The notes under the pieces were generated by a model that saw only the letters and a list, made by a program, of their open reading frames with translations, made no database searches and had not been told where the DNA came from. DNA of 64,000 nucleotides from Stenotrophomonas sp. SAU14A_NAIMI4_8. Lineage in GTDB: Bacteria; Pseudomonadota; Gammaproteobacteria; Xanthomonadales; Xanthomonadaceae. Made by a program: the position numbers and the translations under genes. The stretch is taken from assembly GCF_003086695.1 (NCBI RefSeq), contig NZ_CP025999.1:1042820-1106819 (forward strand). Direction: 5' to 3'. Below are positions 53,303 through 63,577 of the stretch, piece by piece; position 1 is the first letter of the stretch; each line of letters starts with the position of its first letter.

Positions 53303-53389
53303 AGAGAGGGGGATTCGAACCCCCGAAGCGCGGTTTAGACGCTTACACACTTTCCAGGCGTGCTCCTTCAACCACTCGGACACCTCTCC
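53297..53389 (-). tRNA. tRNA-Ser(GGA)
   Basis: A 93-nt class II tRNA on the minus strand with acceptor GGAGAGG/CTCTCTCC-type pairing, anticodon loop CTGGAAA, long variable arm, T-loop TTCGAAT and encoded CCA. It reads UCC and UCU. Confidence 0.95.
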
Positions 53390-53530
53390 GGATTCCCTGC
53401 CATCGGCAAACGCCTCAGCAGGGGCGCAGATTCTAGCGGGCGCCGCGCCCGGACACAAGCACCGTGTTTCAGGGGGAGGGGGCTGGACAGGCATGGCACA
53501 ATGGAACATCCGATGGAAGACGGTGGCCTG

Positions 53531-55567
53531 ATGTCCTATCTCGTGCTTGCCCGCAAGTGGCGTCCGAAGCGTTTTGCCGAGCTGGTGGGCCAGGAACACG
53601 TGGTCCGTGCGCTCAGCAATGCGCTGGACAGTGGCCGGGTCCACCATGCGTTCCTGTTCACCGGTACCCGCGGCGTGGGCAAGACCACCATCGCGCGTAT
53701 CTTCGCCAAGTCGCTGAACTGCGAGCAGGGCACCAGCGCCGACCCCTGTGGCCAGTGCGCAGCCTGCCTGGACATCGACGCCGGCCGCTACATCGACCTG
53801 CTGGAAATCGACGCCGCGTCCAACACCGGCGTGGATGACGTGCGCGAGGTGATCGAGAACGCCCAGTACATGCCCTCGCGCGGCAAGTACAAGGTCTACC
53901 TGATCGACGAAGTGCACATGCTGTCCAAGGCGGCGTTCAACGCGCTGCTGAAAACGCTGGAAGAGCCGCCGGAGCATGTGAAGTTCCTGCTGGCCACCAC
54001 CGACCCGCAGAAGCTGCCGGTCACCGTGCTCAGCCGCTGCCTGCAGTTCAACCTGAAGCGGCTGGACGAGGACCAGATCCAGGGCCAGATGACCCGCATC
54101 CTGGCCGCCGAGGAGATCGAGTCCGACCCCAGCGCCATCGTGCAGCTGTCCAAGGCCGCCGATGGCAGCCTGCGTGACGGCCTGTCACTGCTCGACCAGG
54201 CCATTGCCTATGCCGGTGGTGCCCTGCGCGACGACGTGGTGCGCACCATGCTGGGCACCGTGGACCGCACCCAGGTGGCGGCCATGCTGGATGCCCTGGC
54301 CGACGGCGAGGGCGCGCGCCTGCTGCAGGTAGTGGCGGCGCTGGCCGAGTTCTCGCCCGACTGGAGCGGCGTGCTGGAAGCGCTGGCCGAGGGCCTGCAC
54401 CGTATCCAGGTGCAGCAGCTGGTACCGGGTGCGGCTGCCGCCGCCGAAGGTCTGGACGTGGCTGCCTTTGCTGCCCGTCTGCGCCCGGAAGTGGTGCAGC
54501 TGTGGTACCAGATGGCGCTCAATGGCCGCCGCGACCTGCCGCTGGCGCCGAGCCCGCGCGCAGGCTTCGAAATGGCCGTGCTGCGCATGCTGGCCTTCCG
54601 CCCGGCGGCCGCGGTGCCGCCGGTCCCGCGTGCGGTCGACCCGGCCGCAGGTGCTGCCCCGGGCGGCAACGCGCCCAACGGCGGTGGTCCCGGTGGCAGC
54701 CAGGAGGCCGCTCCGGCTGCCGCTGCCTCGGCCCAGGCCCCGGCGGCGTCAGAGCAGGTGAGCGCCGCAGCGCATACCCCGTCGCCGCAGCCCGAGCCGC
54801 CGCCGCGCGAACCGGAGCCTGAACCGGAACCGGAACCGGAACCCACCCCGGAACCTGAACCGGTGCCGGTAGAAGAACCTGAAACCCCCACACCGGTGAG
54901 GGCCGAGGTTGCTGCGCCGCCGGCCCAAGCGAGCGACGATCTGCCGCCGTGGGCCACCGAGGAGGCCGAGGCCGCCCACGCCCGTGATGCGTCGCTGGCC
55001 GGCGTGCATGCCACCCCGGAGGCGGCCATGGTCGCCCCCTGGCACGAACCGCCGGCACCGGCACAGCCCGCCGAGGTTGCCGAAGAGCGCTCGTTCCAGC
55101 CGGAAGGCATTGCCATTGCGCCCGCACCGGCGGCCGCCGACCGTGGCCCGCAGGAAGCGGTGAGCGAACTGGCCAGTGCCGAGGACTGGCTGGATCTGGT
55201 GGCCGGCAGCGGCCTGAACGGCCCGTCGCGCCAGTTGGCCGCCAACGCCGCCTTCATCAGTTGCCAGCAGGGCACCTTGAAACTGGGGCTTTCGCCCGGA
55301 TTTGAATACCTGCGCTCCGAGCGCGCGCTGGCGGCGCTGGGCGAGGTGCTGGAAAAGGCCCTGGGGCAGGCGCTGCGGATCGTGGTCGAGACCGTGGAAA
55401 CCGAACACGTACCGGCCGAGACCCTGCACCAGCGTGCCGACCGCCAGCGTGGCGAGCGCCAGCAGGCCGCCGAGGCCACCTTCATGGACGATCCGGAAGT
55501 CCAGCTGCTGATCCAGCAGCATGGCGCCCGGGTCGTTTCCGATTCCATCCGTACTTTTGACGAGTAA
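53531..55567 (+). CDS. dnaX: DNA polymerase III subunits tau/gamma
   Basis: A 678-residue clamp-loader ATPase. MSYLVLARKWRPKRFAELVG is the standard start; Walker A GTRGVGKTT, a zinc site (CGQCAACLD with an upstream Cys), and sensor DEVHMLSKAAFNALLKTLEEPP follow. A long Pro/Glu/Ala linker (about 370-540) with a run of Glu-Pro repeats separates the AAA+ core from the tau C-terminus that binds the polymerase. I see no A-rich slippage heptamer like that producing gamma in E. coli. Heads the dnaX-ybaB-recR unit. Confidence 0.95.
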   Translation: MSYLVLARKWRPKRFAELVGQEHVVRALSNALDSGRVHHAFLFTGTRGVGKTTIARIFAKSLNCEQGTSADPCGQCAACLDIDAGRYIDLLEIDAASNTGVDDVREVIENAQYMPSRGKYKVYLIDEVHMLSKAAFNALLKTLEEPPEHVKFLLATTDPQKLPVTVLSRCLQFNLKRLDEDQIQGQMTRILAAEEIESDPSAIVQLSKAADGSLRDGLSLLDQAIAYAGGALRDDVVRTMLGTVDRTQVAAMLDALADGEGARLLQVVAALAEFSPDWSGVLEALAEGLHRIQVQQLVPGAAAAAEGLDVAAFAARLRPEVVQLWYQMALNGRRDLPLAPSPRAGFEMAVLRMLAFRPAAAVPPVPRAVDPAAGAAPGGNAPNGGGPGGSQEAAPAAAASAQAPAASEQVSAAAHTPSPQPEPPPREPEPEPEPEPEPTPEPEPVPVEEPETPTPVRAEVAAPPAQASDDLPPWATEEAEAAHARDASLAGVHATPEAAMVAPWHEPPAPAQPAEVAEERSFQPEGIAIAPAPAAADRGPQEAVSELASAEDWLDLVAGSGLNGPSRQLAANAAFISCQQGTLKLGLSPGFEYLRSERALAALGEVLEKALGQALRIVVETVETEHVPAETLHQRADRQRGERQQAAEATFMDDPEVQLLIQQHGARVVSDSIRTFDE

Positions 55568-55573
55568 GACGAC

Positions 55574-55894
55574 ATGCGCGGGAACATCGCCCAACTGATG
55601 CAGCAGGCCCAGAAGATGCAGGAAAACCTGCAGAAGGCCCAGGAAGAAATCGCCAGGATCGAAGTGACCGGCAGCGCCGGTGGCGGCATGGTCAGCGTCA
55701 CCCTTACCGGTGCGAAGGAATGCCGCAAGGTGCGCATCGACCCGTCGCTGACCAGCGATCCGGAAATGCTGGAAGACCTGATCGCGGCTGCCTTCAACGA
55801 CGCGTCCAACAAGATCGACGCCGAATCGAAGTCGAAGATGGGCTCGGCCACGGCCGGCATGCAGCTGCCGCCGGGCATGAAGCTGCCGTTCTGA
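55574..55894 (+). CDS. ybaB: Nucleoid-associated protein YbaB/EbfC
   Basis: A 106-residue DNA-binding protein with the family start [25 protein letters not shown], core [24 protein letters not shown] and end [18 protein letters not shown]. It forms a tweezer-like dimer. It begins six bases after dnaX; the family usually sits between dnaX and recR, as here. Confidence 0.96.
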   Translation: MRGNIAQLMQQAQKMQENLQKAQEEIARIEVTGSAGGGMVSVTLTGAKECRKVRIDPSLTSDPEMLEDLIAAAFNDASNKIDAESKSKMGSATAGMQLPPGMKLPF

Positions 55895-55899
55895 TACCC

Positions 55900-56084
55900 G
55901 TAGCGTCGAGCGTGCTCGACTGGTCCTTCCGTAGCGTCGAGCTTGCTCGACGGCATGCGTGAATCAGTCGAGCATGGCTCGACTCTACTGAACCCTTCAG
56001 TCGAGCAAGCTCGACTCTACAACGCCCTTCAGTCGAGCAAGCTCGACTCTACAACGCCCTTCAGTCGAGCAAGCTCGACTCTAC
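55900..56084. repeat. Six-element SMAG array between ybaB and recR
   Basis: Two forward GTAG elements (55900, 55931) are followed by four inverted ones ending in CTAC (55967-55988, 55999-56020, 56031-56052, 56063-56084). The last three are identical with a 32-base period. Core GTCGAGC-AA/TT-GCTCGAC. The array fills almost the whole gap inside an otherwise tight operon. Confidence 0.88.
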
Positions 56085-56097
56085 AAAGCCTGCCGCC

Positions 56098-56697
56098 GTG
56101 CCCGCACCTCTGCTTGAACAATTGATCGATGCGCTGCGGGTGCTGCCGGGCGTGGGCCAGAAGACGGCCCAGCGCATGGCCTACCACCTGCTGGAACGCG
56201 AGCGCGAGGGCGGCCAGCGCCTGGCCGAAACCCTGGCGTTGGCGGTGGAGCGCATCGGCCATTGCGCGCAGTGCCGTGATTTCAGCGAGAGCGAGGTGTG
56301 CCCCACCTGCGCCAACGGCAGCCGCGAGCGCAGCCAGTTGTGCGTGGTGGAATCGCCGGCCGACCGCCTGGCCATTGAAAACGCCACCGGCTTCCGCGGC
56401 GTCTACTTCGTGCTGCAGGGGCGCTTGTCACCGCTTGATGGCGTGGGCCCGCGCGAGCTGGGCCTGGAACAGCTGGAGCAGCGCCTGGCCCAGGGCGAGG
56501 TGCAGGAACTGATCATCGCCACCAGTGCCACCGTGGAAGGCGAAGCGACCGCGCACTACCTGGCGCAGTTGGCGCGCGCCCGCCAGGTCCGGCCCAGCCG
56601 CCTGGCCCAGGGCCTGCCGTTGGGGGGCGAACTGGAATATGTCGATCGCGGCACGCTGTCGCACGCCTTCGGCACCCGCAGCGAATTCCGCGACTGA
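56098..56697 (+). CDS. recR: Recombination protein RecR
   Basis: A 199-residue protein. A helix-hairpin-helix region ([18 protein letters not shown]), a four-Cys zinc finger (CAQCRDF, CPTC) and a Toprim domain ([14 protein letters not shown]) occur in order. With RecFO it loads RecA at gaps. The start is a GTG 13 bases after a REP array, without an evident Shine-Dalgarno sequence; it is chosen because conserved [17 protein letters not shown] begins there. Confidence 0.95.
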   Translation: MPAPLLEQLIDALRVLPGVGQKTAQRMAYHLLEREREGGQRLAETLALAVERIGHCAQCRDFSESEVCPTCANGSRERSQLCVVESPADRLAIENATGFRGVYFVLQGRLSPLDGVGPRELGLEQLEQRLAQGEVQELIIATSATVEGEATAHYLAQLARARQVRPSRLAQGLPLGGELEYVDRGTLSHAFGTRSEFRD

Positions 56698-56763
56698 CGC
56701 GCGGCCGGGCAACGCCTGCTGTCGCCGGCCTACAATGCGGGGCATATCCCGCCGAGGCCGACC

Positions 56764-57123
56764 ATGAGCAGCGAAACCCTCTTCAGCAAGATCATCCGCC
56801 GCGAGATCCCGGCCACCATCGTCTACGAAGACGACGAGGTGCTGGGCTTCAAGGACATCGCACCGCAGGCGCCGGTGCACGTGCTGTTCATTCCGAAGAA
56901 CGAGATCATTCCCACGCTGGATGACCTGCAGCCGTCGCAGGCGCACCTGATCGGCAAGCTGGCGCTGGCAGCCGCGGCCTACGCGCGCAGCGAGGGTTTG
57001 GCCGAGGACGGCTACCGCATCGTGATGAACTGCCGCGAGCATGCCGGGCAGACCGTGTTCCATATCCACATGCATCTGCTGGCCGGCGCGCCGCTGGGGC
57101 ATTTCGGTACGCCGGGGCGTTGA
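56764..57123 (+). CDS. HIT-family (HINT-like) nucleotide-binding hydrolase
   Basis: A 119-residue protein with the family start LFSKIIRREIPATIVYEDDEVLGF and the histidine triad HIHMHLL near the end. Such proteins hydrolyse aminoacyl- or phosphoramidate-linked AMP. It stands 66 bases after recR with its own start and is followed by a terminator shared with the convergent slp gene. Confidence 0.94.
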   Translation: MSSETLFSKIIRREIPATIVYEDDEVLGFKDIAPQAPVHVLFIPKNEIIPTLDDLQPSQAHLIGKLALAAAAYARSEGLAEDGYRIVMNCREHAGQTVFHIHMHLLAGAPLGHFGTPGR

Positions 57124-57162
57124 GGCCACCGCATCCACGCGTGGCCAGGGTGATGGCGCGCG

Positions 57163-57192
57163 TAAAAAAAAGGCCGCCCTGGGGCGGCCTTT
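57163..57192. terminator. Bidirectional terminator between HIT and slp genes
   Basis: A run of eight A precedes a GGCCGCC/GGCGGCC stem and TTTCT follows, between convergent genes. Confidence 0.8.
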
Positions 57193-57198
57193 CTGTAC

Positions 57199-57723
57199 TT
57201 ACCACCAGCCCCAGCGGCCGTAGCCCCAGTATGGGCCCGGGCCCCAGGGGCCATACGGACCGTACGGGTAGGGCACCACATCCACCTGGCGCTGTTCCGG
57301 CCACAGGTAGATCACATCGGCGGCCAGCTTCGGCAGGCGGTAGTCGTAATCACCGATGCGCGTATTGGAATAGCCGTCGATCTTGCCGATGAAGGTCACA
57401 TCGCGGCCGGCTTCGAACACGGCCGGGTCGTAGAAGCCGGCGCGGCAAGCAATGAAGCGGCCATCGCTGGCGTCGGACGAGGTGGTGTTCGGGCGGCCAC
57501 TGCCATTGAGCGGGCGCGAGATCATCTGGAAGCAGGTCTCGCCCTGGCCGGGCAGGGTTTCAATGATGCGCCCGCCCCAACGGACCGGCGTGCCGACCTG
57601 CTGGGTGGCGACCGAATCGCGCGGGGACACCAGGCTGAACTGTCCCTGCAGCGGCTTGGGTGCCGTTGCGCAGGCCGACAGGGCCAGCGTGGCCACGGCA
57701 GTAAGAAGGAACTTGGTTTTCAT
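57199..57723 (-). CDS. Slp-family outer-membrane lipoprotein
   Basis: A 174-residue lipoprotein: signal ending in LSACAT (Cys near residue 18), then a beta-rich domain (VRWGGRIIETLPGQGETCFQMISRPL) and an unusual C-terminus very rich in Tyr, Pro, Trp and Gly (YPYGPYGPWGPGPYWGYG). Slp proteins are starvation- or stationary-phase-induced. The ATG overlaps the stop of the transglutaminase-like gene (ATGA), so it is part of that operon. Confidence 0.88.
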   Translation of the reverse strand: MKTKFLLTAVATLALSACATAPKPLQGQFSLVSPRDSVATQQVGTPVRWGGRIIETLPGQGETCFQMISRPLNGSGRPNTTSSDASDGRFIACRAGFYDPAVFEAGRDVTFIGKIDGYSNTRIGDYDYRLPKLAADVIYLWPEQRQVDVVPYPYGPYGPWGPGPYWGYGRWGWW

Positions 57724-59669
57724 TGGGAAGCTCCGGAAGACGGGCGATGCCTGCGCAGGTCCCGCAATAATGCGGCGAGGTCGGTGCGAGTGCCAGCGTA
57801 ACGCGCGTCAGCGAAACGCTGGCTGAGTGCCAGCAGGGCAGGGTCAGGTTGCTGGGCATGCACGCGGCCTGCCCACACCATGGGGGGCTCGTGCGGTTCG
57901 CGGCCCAGGCCGCGCCGCGCGTAGCGCCGGCCCAGGTGGTGCCAGGCGCGCAGCAGGGGATCGCGCTCGCGCTCGCCACGTGCCAGCAGCCAGGCCATCC
58001 AGGCCAGTGCCAGCAACGCGGCCGTCACGAACCCAGCCAGCAGCTGTCCTGGCCCCAGATCGTCCAGCCCCAGCGGCTGCAGCATCTGCTGCTGGCGGCG
58101 TGCGTCGAAGGACAGCACCAGATCGTTCCAGCCGCGGCGCAGCCAATCGCCCACCTGGCCGATCTGCAGCCAGCGCTGTTGCAGGCCGGTATCGGCGCCG
58201 GCCTGCAGGCGGTCATCCAGCGTGTCCAGGATCCGTTCCGGTGCCACCGCGGCGGTCGGGTCCACCCGCACCCAGCCCTGCTGCGGCAGCCACACTTCGG
58301 CCCAGGCGTGGGCGTCCATGCGGCGCACCACCCAGTAGTTACCGATGCGGTTGCGGGTACCGCCAGCGAAGCCGGTCACCACCCGCGCGGGAATGCCGGC
58401 GTTGCGCATCAGCACCACGAAGGAAGAACTGAAGTGCTGGCAGAAGCCGGCCTTGTAATCGAACAGGAAAGCATCGACCGGATCGCGCCCGGCCACCGGG
58501 GTTTCCAGCGTGTAGGAGAAGTCAGTGGTGATCCAGGCCAGCGCCCGGCGCACCACGGCGGCATCGTCATTGCCCGCTTCCTGGCGCCACTGCCGGGCCA
58601 GCGTAGCGGTGCGCGGGTTGAAGCCTGCCGGCAACTGCAATGCCGCACGGCGCTGTTCGGCCGACAGCGTGGCATCGAAGCGGCGTGCTGGTGCCGATTG
58701 CAGGCGCCAGCGGGTCAGTGCGCTCAGGCGCCGGTCGCTGGACAGGCTCATGTCCGCATCCAGGCGGGCGCCGGCCGGTGCGCTGCGCGGCAGGTCCAGC
58801 GCCACCAGTTGGCGGCGGTCGGTGGGCTCGTAATCGATCTGGTAATCCCAGCCAGATCCTGTCTGTTCCACGACCGCCGGGGTGCGGAACTGTGCGGCGG
58901 GATCGCGCCGCCACACGTGGCCATCAAAACGGGTCATCACCGGGCCGCGCCAGTAGCGCTGTTCCGCCGCTGGCGCTGCACCGAAGAACTGCACGCGCAG
59001 GGCGGGCGTATCGTCGGCCATCAGGTCCAGCCACTGGTCCGGCTCCATCGTGTCGGACAGCCCCGGCGTGCCGACGGCGCGATCGGGAATGCCCCACAAC
59101 GGCGTGGCCAGGCGGGGGAACAGCCAGAAGCAGGCCAGCGCCAGCGGCAGGCCGATCAGCAGCAGTCGGCCAACGCCGTGCAGCTGCCCGCGCAGCGGCA
59201 CCGGCGCGCTATGGCCTTCGCCCTGGGCCAGGCGCTGCAGCGCCAGCAGGCCGGTGATGCCGGCCAGTGCTGCCAGCGCGGTGGTCAGCGGCCCCTGGTC
59301 GAGCAGGAAGGCGGCAAACGGTGCGAACAGGGCGAAGCCGATCAGGCTGCGCGCATCACGCAGGCTGCGCAGCTCGCTGGACTTGATCGCCAGCATCGCC
59401 GCCAGCAGCGCGCAGCCGGTGTCGCGGCCGGGGCGCATGGCGCCCATCTGCCAGACGATGGCGCCCAGCATGGCCAGCACCAGCAGCACGCGCACCGGCA
59501 TCGGCAGCACGCGCCGCTGCGACAGCAGGGCGGTCAGCACGGCGGCGCCGGCAAACAGCGCGGCCAACAGCGTGGGCAACTGCAGCAGCAGCGGCAGCAG
59601 GGCCAGCGCCGCACTGGCCAGCGTCCAGTAGCGCGCGTTGCGATCGATCAAGGGCGCGGTGTCAGTCAT
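57720..59669 (-). CDS. TgpA-like membrane protein with periplasmic transglutaminase domain
   Basis: A 649-residue protein. Several N-terminal membrane helices (about 15-190) precede a periplasmic transglutaminase-like domain with Cys in KAGFCQHFSSSFVVLMRNAG, His in DAHAWAEVWLP and Asp in WVRVDPTA; a last helix (GFVTAALLALAWMAWLLA) and a cytosolic tail with DUF4129 look follow. The Pseudomonas homologue TgpA is essential; substrate unclear. The ATG at 59669 overlaps the DUF58 gene by eight bases. Conserved partner order: moxR-DUF58-tgpA. Confidence 0.92.
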   Translation of the reverse strand: MTDTAPLIDRNARYWTLASAALALLPLLLQLPTLLAALFAGAAVLTALLSQRRVLPMPVRVLLVLAMLGAIVWQMGAMRPGRDTGCALLAAMLAIKSSELRSLRDARSLIGFALFAPFAAFLLDQGPLTTALAALAGITGLLALQRLAQGEGHSAPVPLRGQLHGVGRLLLIGLPLALACFWLFPRLATPLWGIPDRAVGTPGLSDTMEPDQWLDLMADDTPALRVQFFGAAPAAEQRYWRGPVMTRFDGHVWRRDPAAQFRTPAVVEQTGSGWDYQIDYEPTDRRQLVALDLPRSAPAGARLDADMSLSSDRRLSALTRWRLQSAPARRFDATLSAEQRRAALQLPAGFNPRTATLARQWRQEAGNDDAAVVRRALAWITTDFSYTLETPVAGRDPVDAFLFDYKAGFCQHFSSSFVVLMRNAGIPARVVTGFAGGTRNRIGNYWVVRRMDAHAWAEVWLPQQGWVRVDPTAAVAPERILDTLDDRLQAGADTGLQQRWLQIGQVGDWLRRGWNDLVLSFDARRQQQMLQPLGLDDLGPGQLLAGFVTAALLALAWMAWLLARGERERDPLLRAWHHLGRRYARRGLGREPHEPPMVWAGRVHAQQPDPALLALSQRFADARYAGTRTDLAALLRDLRRHRPSSGASQ

Positions 59670-60608
59670 GCGGCAACAGGGCCAGTGCGCGCAGGCACAG
59701 ATGGTGGTGGCTGGCGCCCTGGCCGGGGCCGAGCGCGGGCTGGCCGGGCAGCAGCAGGGTATAGCGGCGGCCTTCGCGTTCGGCCAGGTCGACCCAGCGC
59801 GCCAGCCGCGCAATGCGCGCTTCGCCGGCCATTGGTGCCAGGGCGCGCCAGTCCAGCATCACCTCGATGCCGACCGGCTTTTCGTATTCGCGTACCAGCA
59901 GGCTGTCGCGTCGCGCTGAATGTTTCCAGGCGATGCTGCGCGGTGGGTCGCCGGCGCGGTACGGGCGCAGCTGGTGCAGCTCCTCGCCGCTGGCATGGGC
60001 ACGGGTGTGCAGCGGGTCGCTGCCGCGCTCGGGCAGGGCCGGGCCCTGTGCTTCGGCGTGGGGGTAGACCAGCAGCGGTTGTTCGGGCCAGACCCACGAC
60101 CAGGCCCGCACCAGGCCCAGCGGCTGGGTGCTGGACAGGCGCACGCGTGGCAGGTCCAGCCAGCCGCGGCGCTGCGTGGGTACATCCAGTTCCACTTCGC
60201 CGCGGCCCTGCGCTGGCAGGTCGGTCCAGGCCTGCCTGTCGCCCAGTTGCAGGTGCAGCCCGTGGCGCGCACGCGGGTCGCGCACGGAAAGATCGATGCG
60301 CAGCCGCAGTGGCTGCCCGGCTGCGACCGGCTCGGCGGCGATCGCATCGACCTGCACGCCGGACAGCTGCAGGTGCGCGGCAATCGCGCTGGCTACCGCG
60401 GCCGCTGCCAGCAGCAGGGCCAGCAGCAGGGCCGGGTTGTTGTTGTAGTTCAGTGCGCCCAGCAGCATGGCCGCCAGCAGGGTAGCCACGAACAGGCCGA
60501 AACGCGTGGGCAGCACGTAGATGCGGCGGCGGTCCAGCCGCTGCGGCAATGCCTCCGGCGTGCGTGGGCGCGCCAGCAACTGCAGCCGTGCCCAGCGCGA
60601 GGAGACGT

Positions 60609-60612
<4 letters not shown>
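59662..60612 (-). CDS. DUF58-domain protein
   Basis: A 316-residue protein with two adjacent membrane helices (FGLFVATLLAAMLLGAL, LLLALLLAAAAVASAIAA) then a cytosolic or periplasmic beta domain and the DUF58 signature GEELHQLRPYRAGDPPRSIAWKHSAR. It resembles von Willebrand-like adaptor proteins that work with MoxR ATPases. Coupled on both sides by overlapping codons in the moxR-DUF58-tgpA-slp operon. Confidence 0.92.
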
Positions 60613-61562
<950 letters not shown>

Positions 61563-61606
61563 GATCGTCTCACGTTCGGGAACCCATCGATTCTATCCAT
61601 AGAGCA

Positions 61607-63445
61607 ATGCAGGGCGAACAGCGCGCACGCACGATATTTGTCTGGTTATGGACGCTCGTCACAGCGGCCAAGCTGGTCGTGGCCGCACGGCTGCCCCTGT
61701 TCGTCGATGAGGCGTTCTATTGGCAGGAGGGCCAGCACCTTGCGGCCGCCTATTCCGATCTGCCCGGCCTGACCGCGTGGCTGGCGCGGCTGGGCGTGGA
61801 AATCGGTGGCCATCATGTGCTGGCGCTGCGCCTGCCGTTCCTGGCCATCGGCGCGTTGCTGCCGTTGCTGGTTTCGCGCGTGGCCACCCGCTGGTTCGGC
61901 GCGGTGGCCGGTTGGCAGGCCGGCAGCCTGACCTTGTTGATGCCGTTGTCGGCCACGCTGGGCCTGCTGGCCGTGCCCGATGTGCCGATGGCGCTGGCGG
62001 CGGTGCTGTGCCTGGACGCCGGTGCGCGCCTGCTGCGCAATGTCGATGCCTCTTCGGCGGTGAAGCTGGGCCTGGGCCTGCTGATCGGCGCACTCAGCCA
62101 CTACCGCTTCATCGGTGTCATCGGCGTGGGCTTCATTGCCCTGCTGGCGCTGCCGCAAGGGCGGCGGATGCTGGCCGACCCGCGTGTGTGGGTGGCGCTG
62201 GCGGTGGGCGTGCTGGCCTGGCTGCCGCTGCTGGCCTGGAATGCCGACAACCACGATGCTGGGCTGAAGTTCCAGGTGGTGGAGCGCCATCCGTGGGCAT
62301 TCGAGTGGCGCGGGCTATGGTTCCTGGTGATCCAGCCGATGCTGGTCACGCCCATCCTGTGCATTGCCATGTGGAAGGTGGCCCTGGCCGGTACCCGCAG
62401 CGGTGGCGGTGCGCGCGTGCAGTGGCGCTACTTCGGCCTGGTGGGCGGCGTATCCACGCTGGGCATCTTCGTGCTCGGCTTCTTCACCGATGTGGAGCGC
62501 ATCAGTTTCCACTGGCCGCTGCCGGGCTATCTGGCCCTGCTGGTGGCGGTGCCGGTGGTGCTCAACGGTTGGCCGCGAGGCCTGCGCCGCACCGGCTGGT
62601 GGCTGGCGGGCGCAGGCTTGGTGCTGGCGTTCTCCTATTACCTGATGGCGTCCTCGCCGGGCCTGCGCGAACAGCTGGCGGGCAACAAGTACTACCCGCG
62701 CAATTTCGCGGGCTGGCAGCCGCTGGCAGCGGCCGTGCGCGAAGAGCTGGCACAGATGCCGGAAGGCACCCGGGTGCTGGCCGGCAACTTCAAGGTCGGC
62801 GCCGAGCTGGGGTTCCAGCTTGGCGATGGTGATATCGAGGTGCTGCCGCATCCGCTCAACGACAAGCATGGGCGCAGTGCGCAGCTGGCACAGTGGCAGT
62901 TGCTGCACGATGGCACGCGGCAGCAGCCGATGCTGCTGGTGCTGTCGCCCAGCGACCAGCGCTACCGCGACCTGCTGCAGCGTTACCACGCGGTGTGCGA
63001 ACAGGTGGGGCCGTTGCCGCCGCCACGGGTGGTCAGCAGCGATCACGGCTTCCAGCGCTTCCTGTTGTTCCGCCTGCCGGCGCAGCGCGTGGACGCGCCG
63101 TGCGTGACCCCGGCGATGGCCTGGCTGGATGCGCCGTCCAATGGTGATGTCGTTTCCGGCACGCTTGCGGTGAAGGGCTGGGCCTTCAAGGACGGTGTCG
63201 GCCTGTCGCGGGTGGAAGTGCTGCTGGATGGCCAATCGCTGGGCGATGCCCGTTATGGTCGTGAATTCGACATCCGCGCCGCCTGGCCGGGCACCACCGA
63301 TCCCAGCCACCCGCACGTAGGCTTCGATATCAGCGTGGATACGCGCGCGCTGGCGCCGGGCCGGCATTGGCTGGGCCTGCGCCTGCATGGCCGCGACGGC
63401 AGCGTGGAGCCGTGGCAGGAACAACCGTTCGAGGTTGCCCCGTAA
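61607..63445 (+). CDS. GT39/ArnT-like membrane glycosyltransferase with C-terminal Ig-like domain
   Basis: A 612-residue protein. The first loop carries the Asp-Glu pair and aromatic residues typical of GT-C enzymes (LFVDEAFYWQEGQHLAA). About ten hydrophobic segments follow up to residue 360, then a soluble domain. The last 100 residues (WLDAPSNGDVVSGTLAVKGWAFKD onward) form an Ig-like fold. Such enzymes transfer sugars from polyprenyl-phosphate donors outside the membrane. Substrate unknown; ArnT-like or protein O-glycosylation roles are possible. Confidence 0.85.
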   Translation: MQGEQRARTIFVWLWTLVTAAKLVVAARLPLFVDEAFYWQEGQHLAAAYSDLPGLTAWLARLGVEIGGHHVLALRLPFLAIGALLPLLVSRVATRWFGAVAGWQAGSLTLLMPLSATLGLLAVPDVPMALAAVLCLDAGARLLRNVDASSAVKLGLGLLIGALSHYRFIGVIGVGFIALLALPQGRRMLADPRVWVALAVGVLAWLPLLAWNADNHDAGLKFQVVERHPWAFEWRGLWFLVIQPMLVTPILCIAMWKVALAGTRSGGGARVQWRYFGLVGGVSTLGIFVLGFFTDVERISFHWPLPGYLALLVAVPVVLNGWPRGLRRTGWWLAGAGLVLAFSYYLMASSPGLREQLAGNKYYPRNFAGWQPLAAAVREELAQMPEGTRVLAGNFKVGAELGFQLGDGDIEVLPHPLNDKHGRSAQLAQWQLLHDGTRQQPMLLVLSPSDQRYRDLLQRYHAVCEQVGPLPPPRVVSSDHGFQRFLLFRLPAQRVDAPCVTPAMAWLDAPSNGDVVSGTLAVKGWAFKDGVGLSRVEVLLDGQSLGDARYGREFDIRAAWPGTTDPSHPHVGFDISVDTRALAPGRHWLGLRLHGRDGSVEPWQEQPFEVAP

Positions 63446-63453
63446 CGCGCAAT

Positions 63454-63567
63454 GTCGAGCGTGCTCGACCGTCGGGTGCGTAGAGTCGAGCTTGCTCGAC
63501 TCCCTTGTACGTAGAGTCGAGCTTGCTCGACTGCGCGGTACATTCAGTCGAGCAAGCTCGACTCTAC
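63454..63567. repeat. Four SMAG elements between convergent genes
   Basis: One shorter core (63454-63469), two forward GTAG elements (63480, 63511; identical) and one inverted element ending CTAC at 63567. Same GTCGAGC/GCTCGAC core as the array before recR. Confidence 0.85.
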
Positions 63568-63577
63568 CAATGCGGGG

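Noticed and set aside
53531..54900. Programmed frameshift site in dnaX
   Set aside because: No A-rich slippery heptamer with a following stem was seen near the end of the AAA+ region, so a gamma product is not claimed.
57849..60485. An 878-codon plus-strand frame opposite tgpA and the DUF58 gene
   Set aside because: Shadow frame; the minus strand has coupled genes with catalytic motifs, while this frame is Gln/His/Arg-rich and lacks any recognisable domain.
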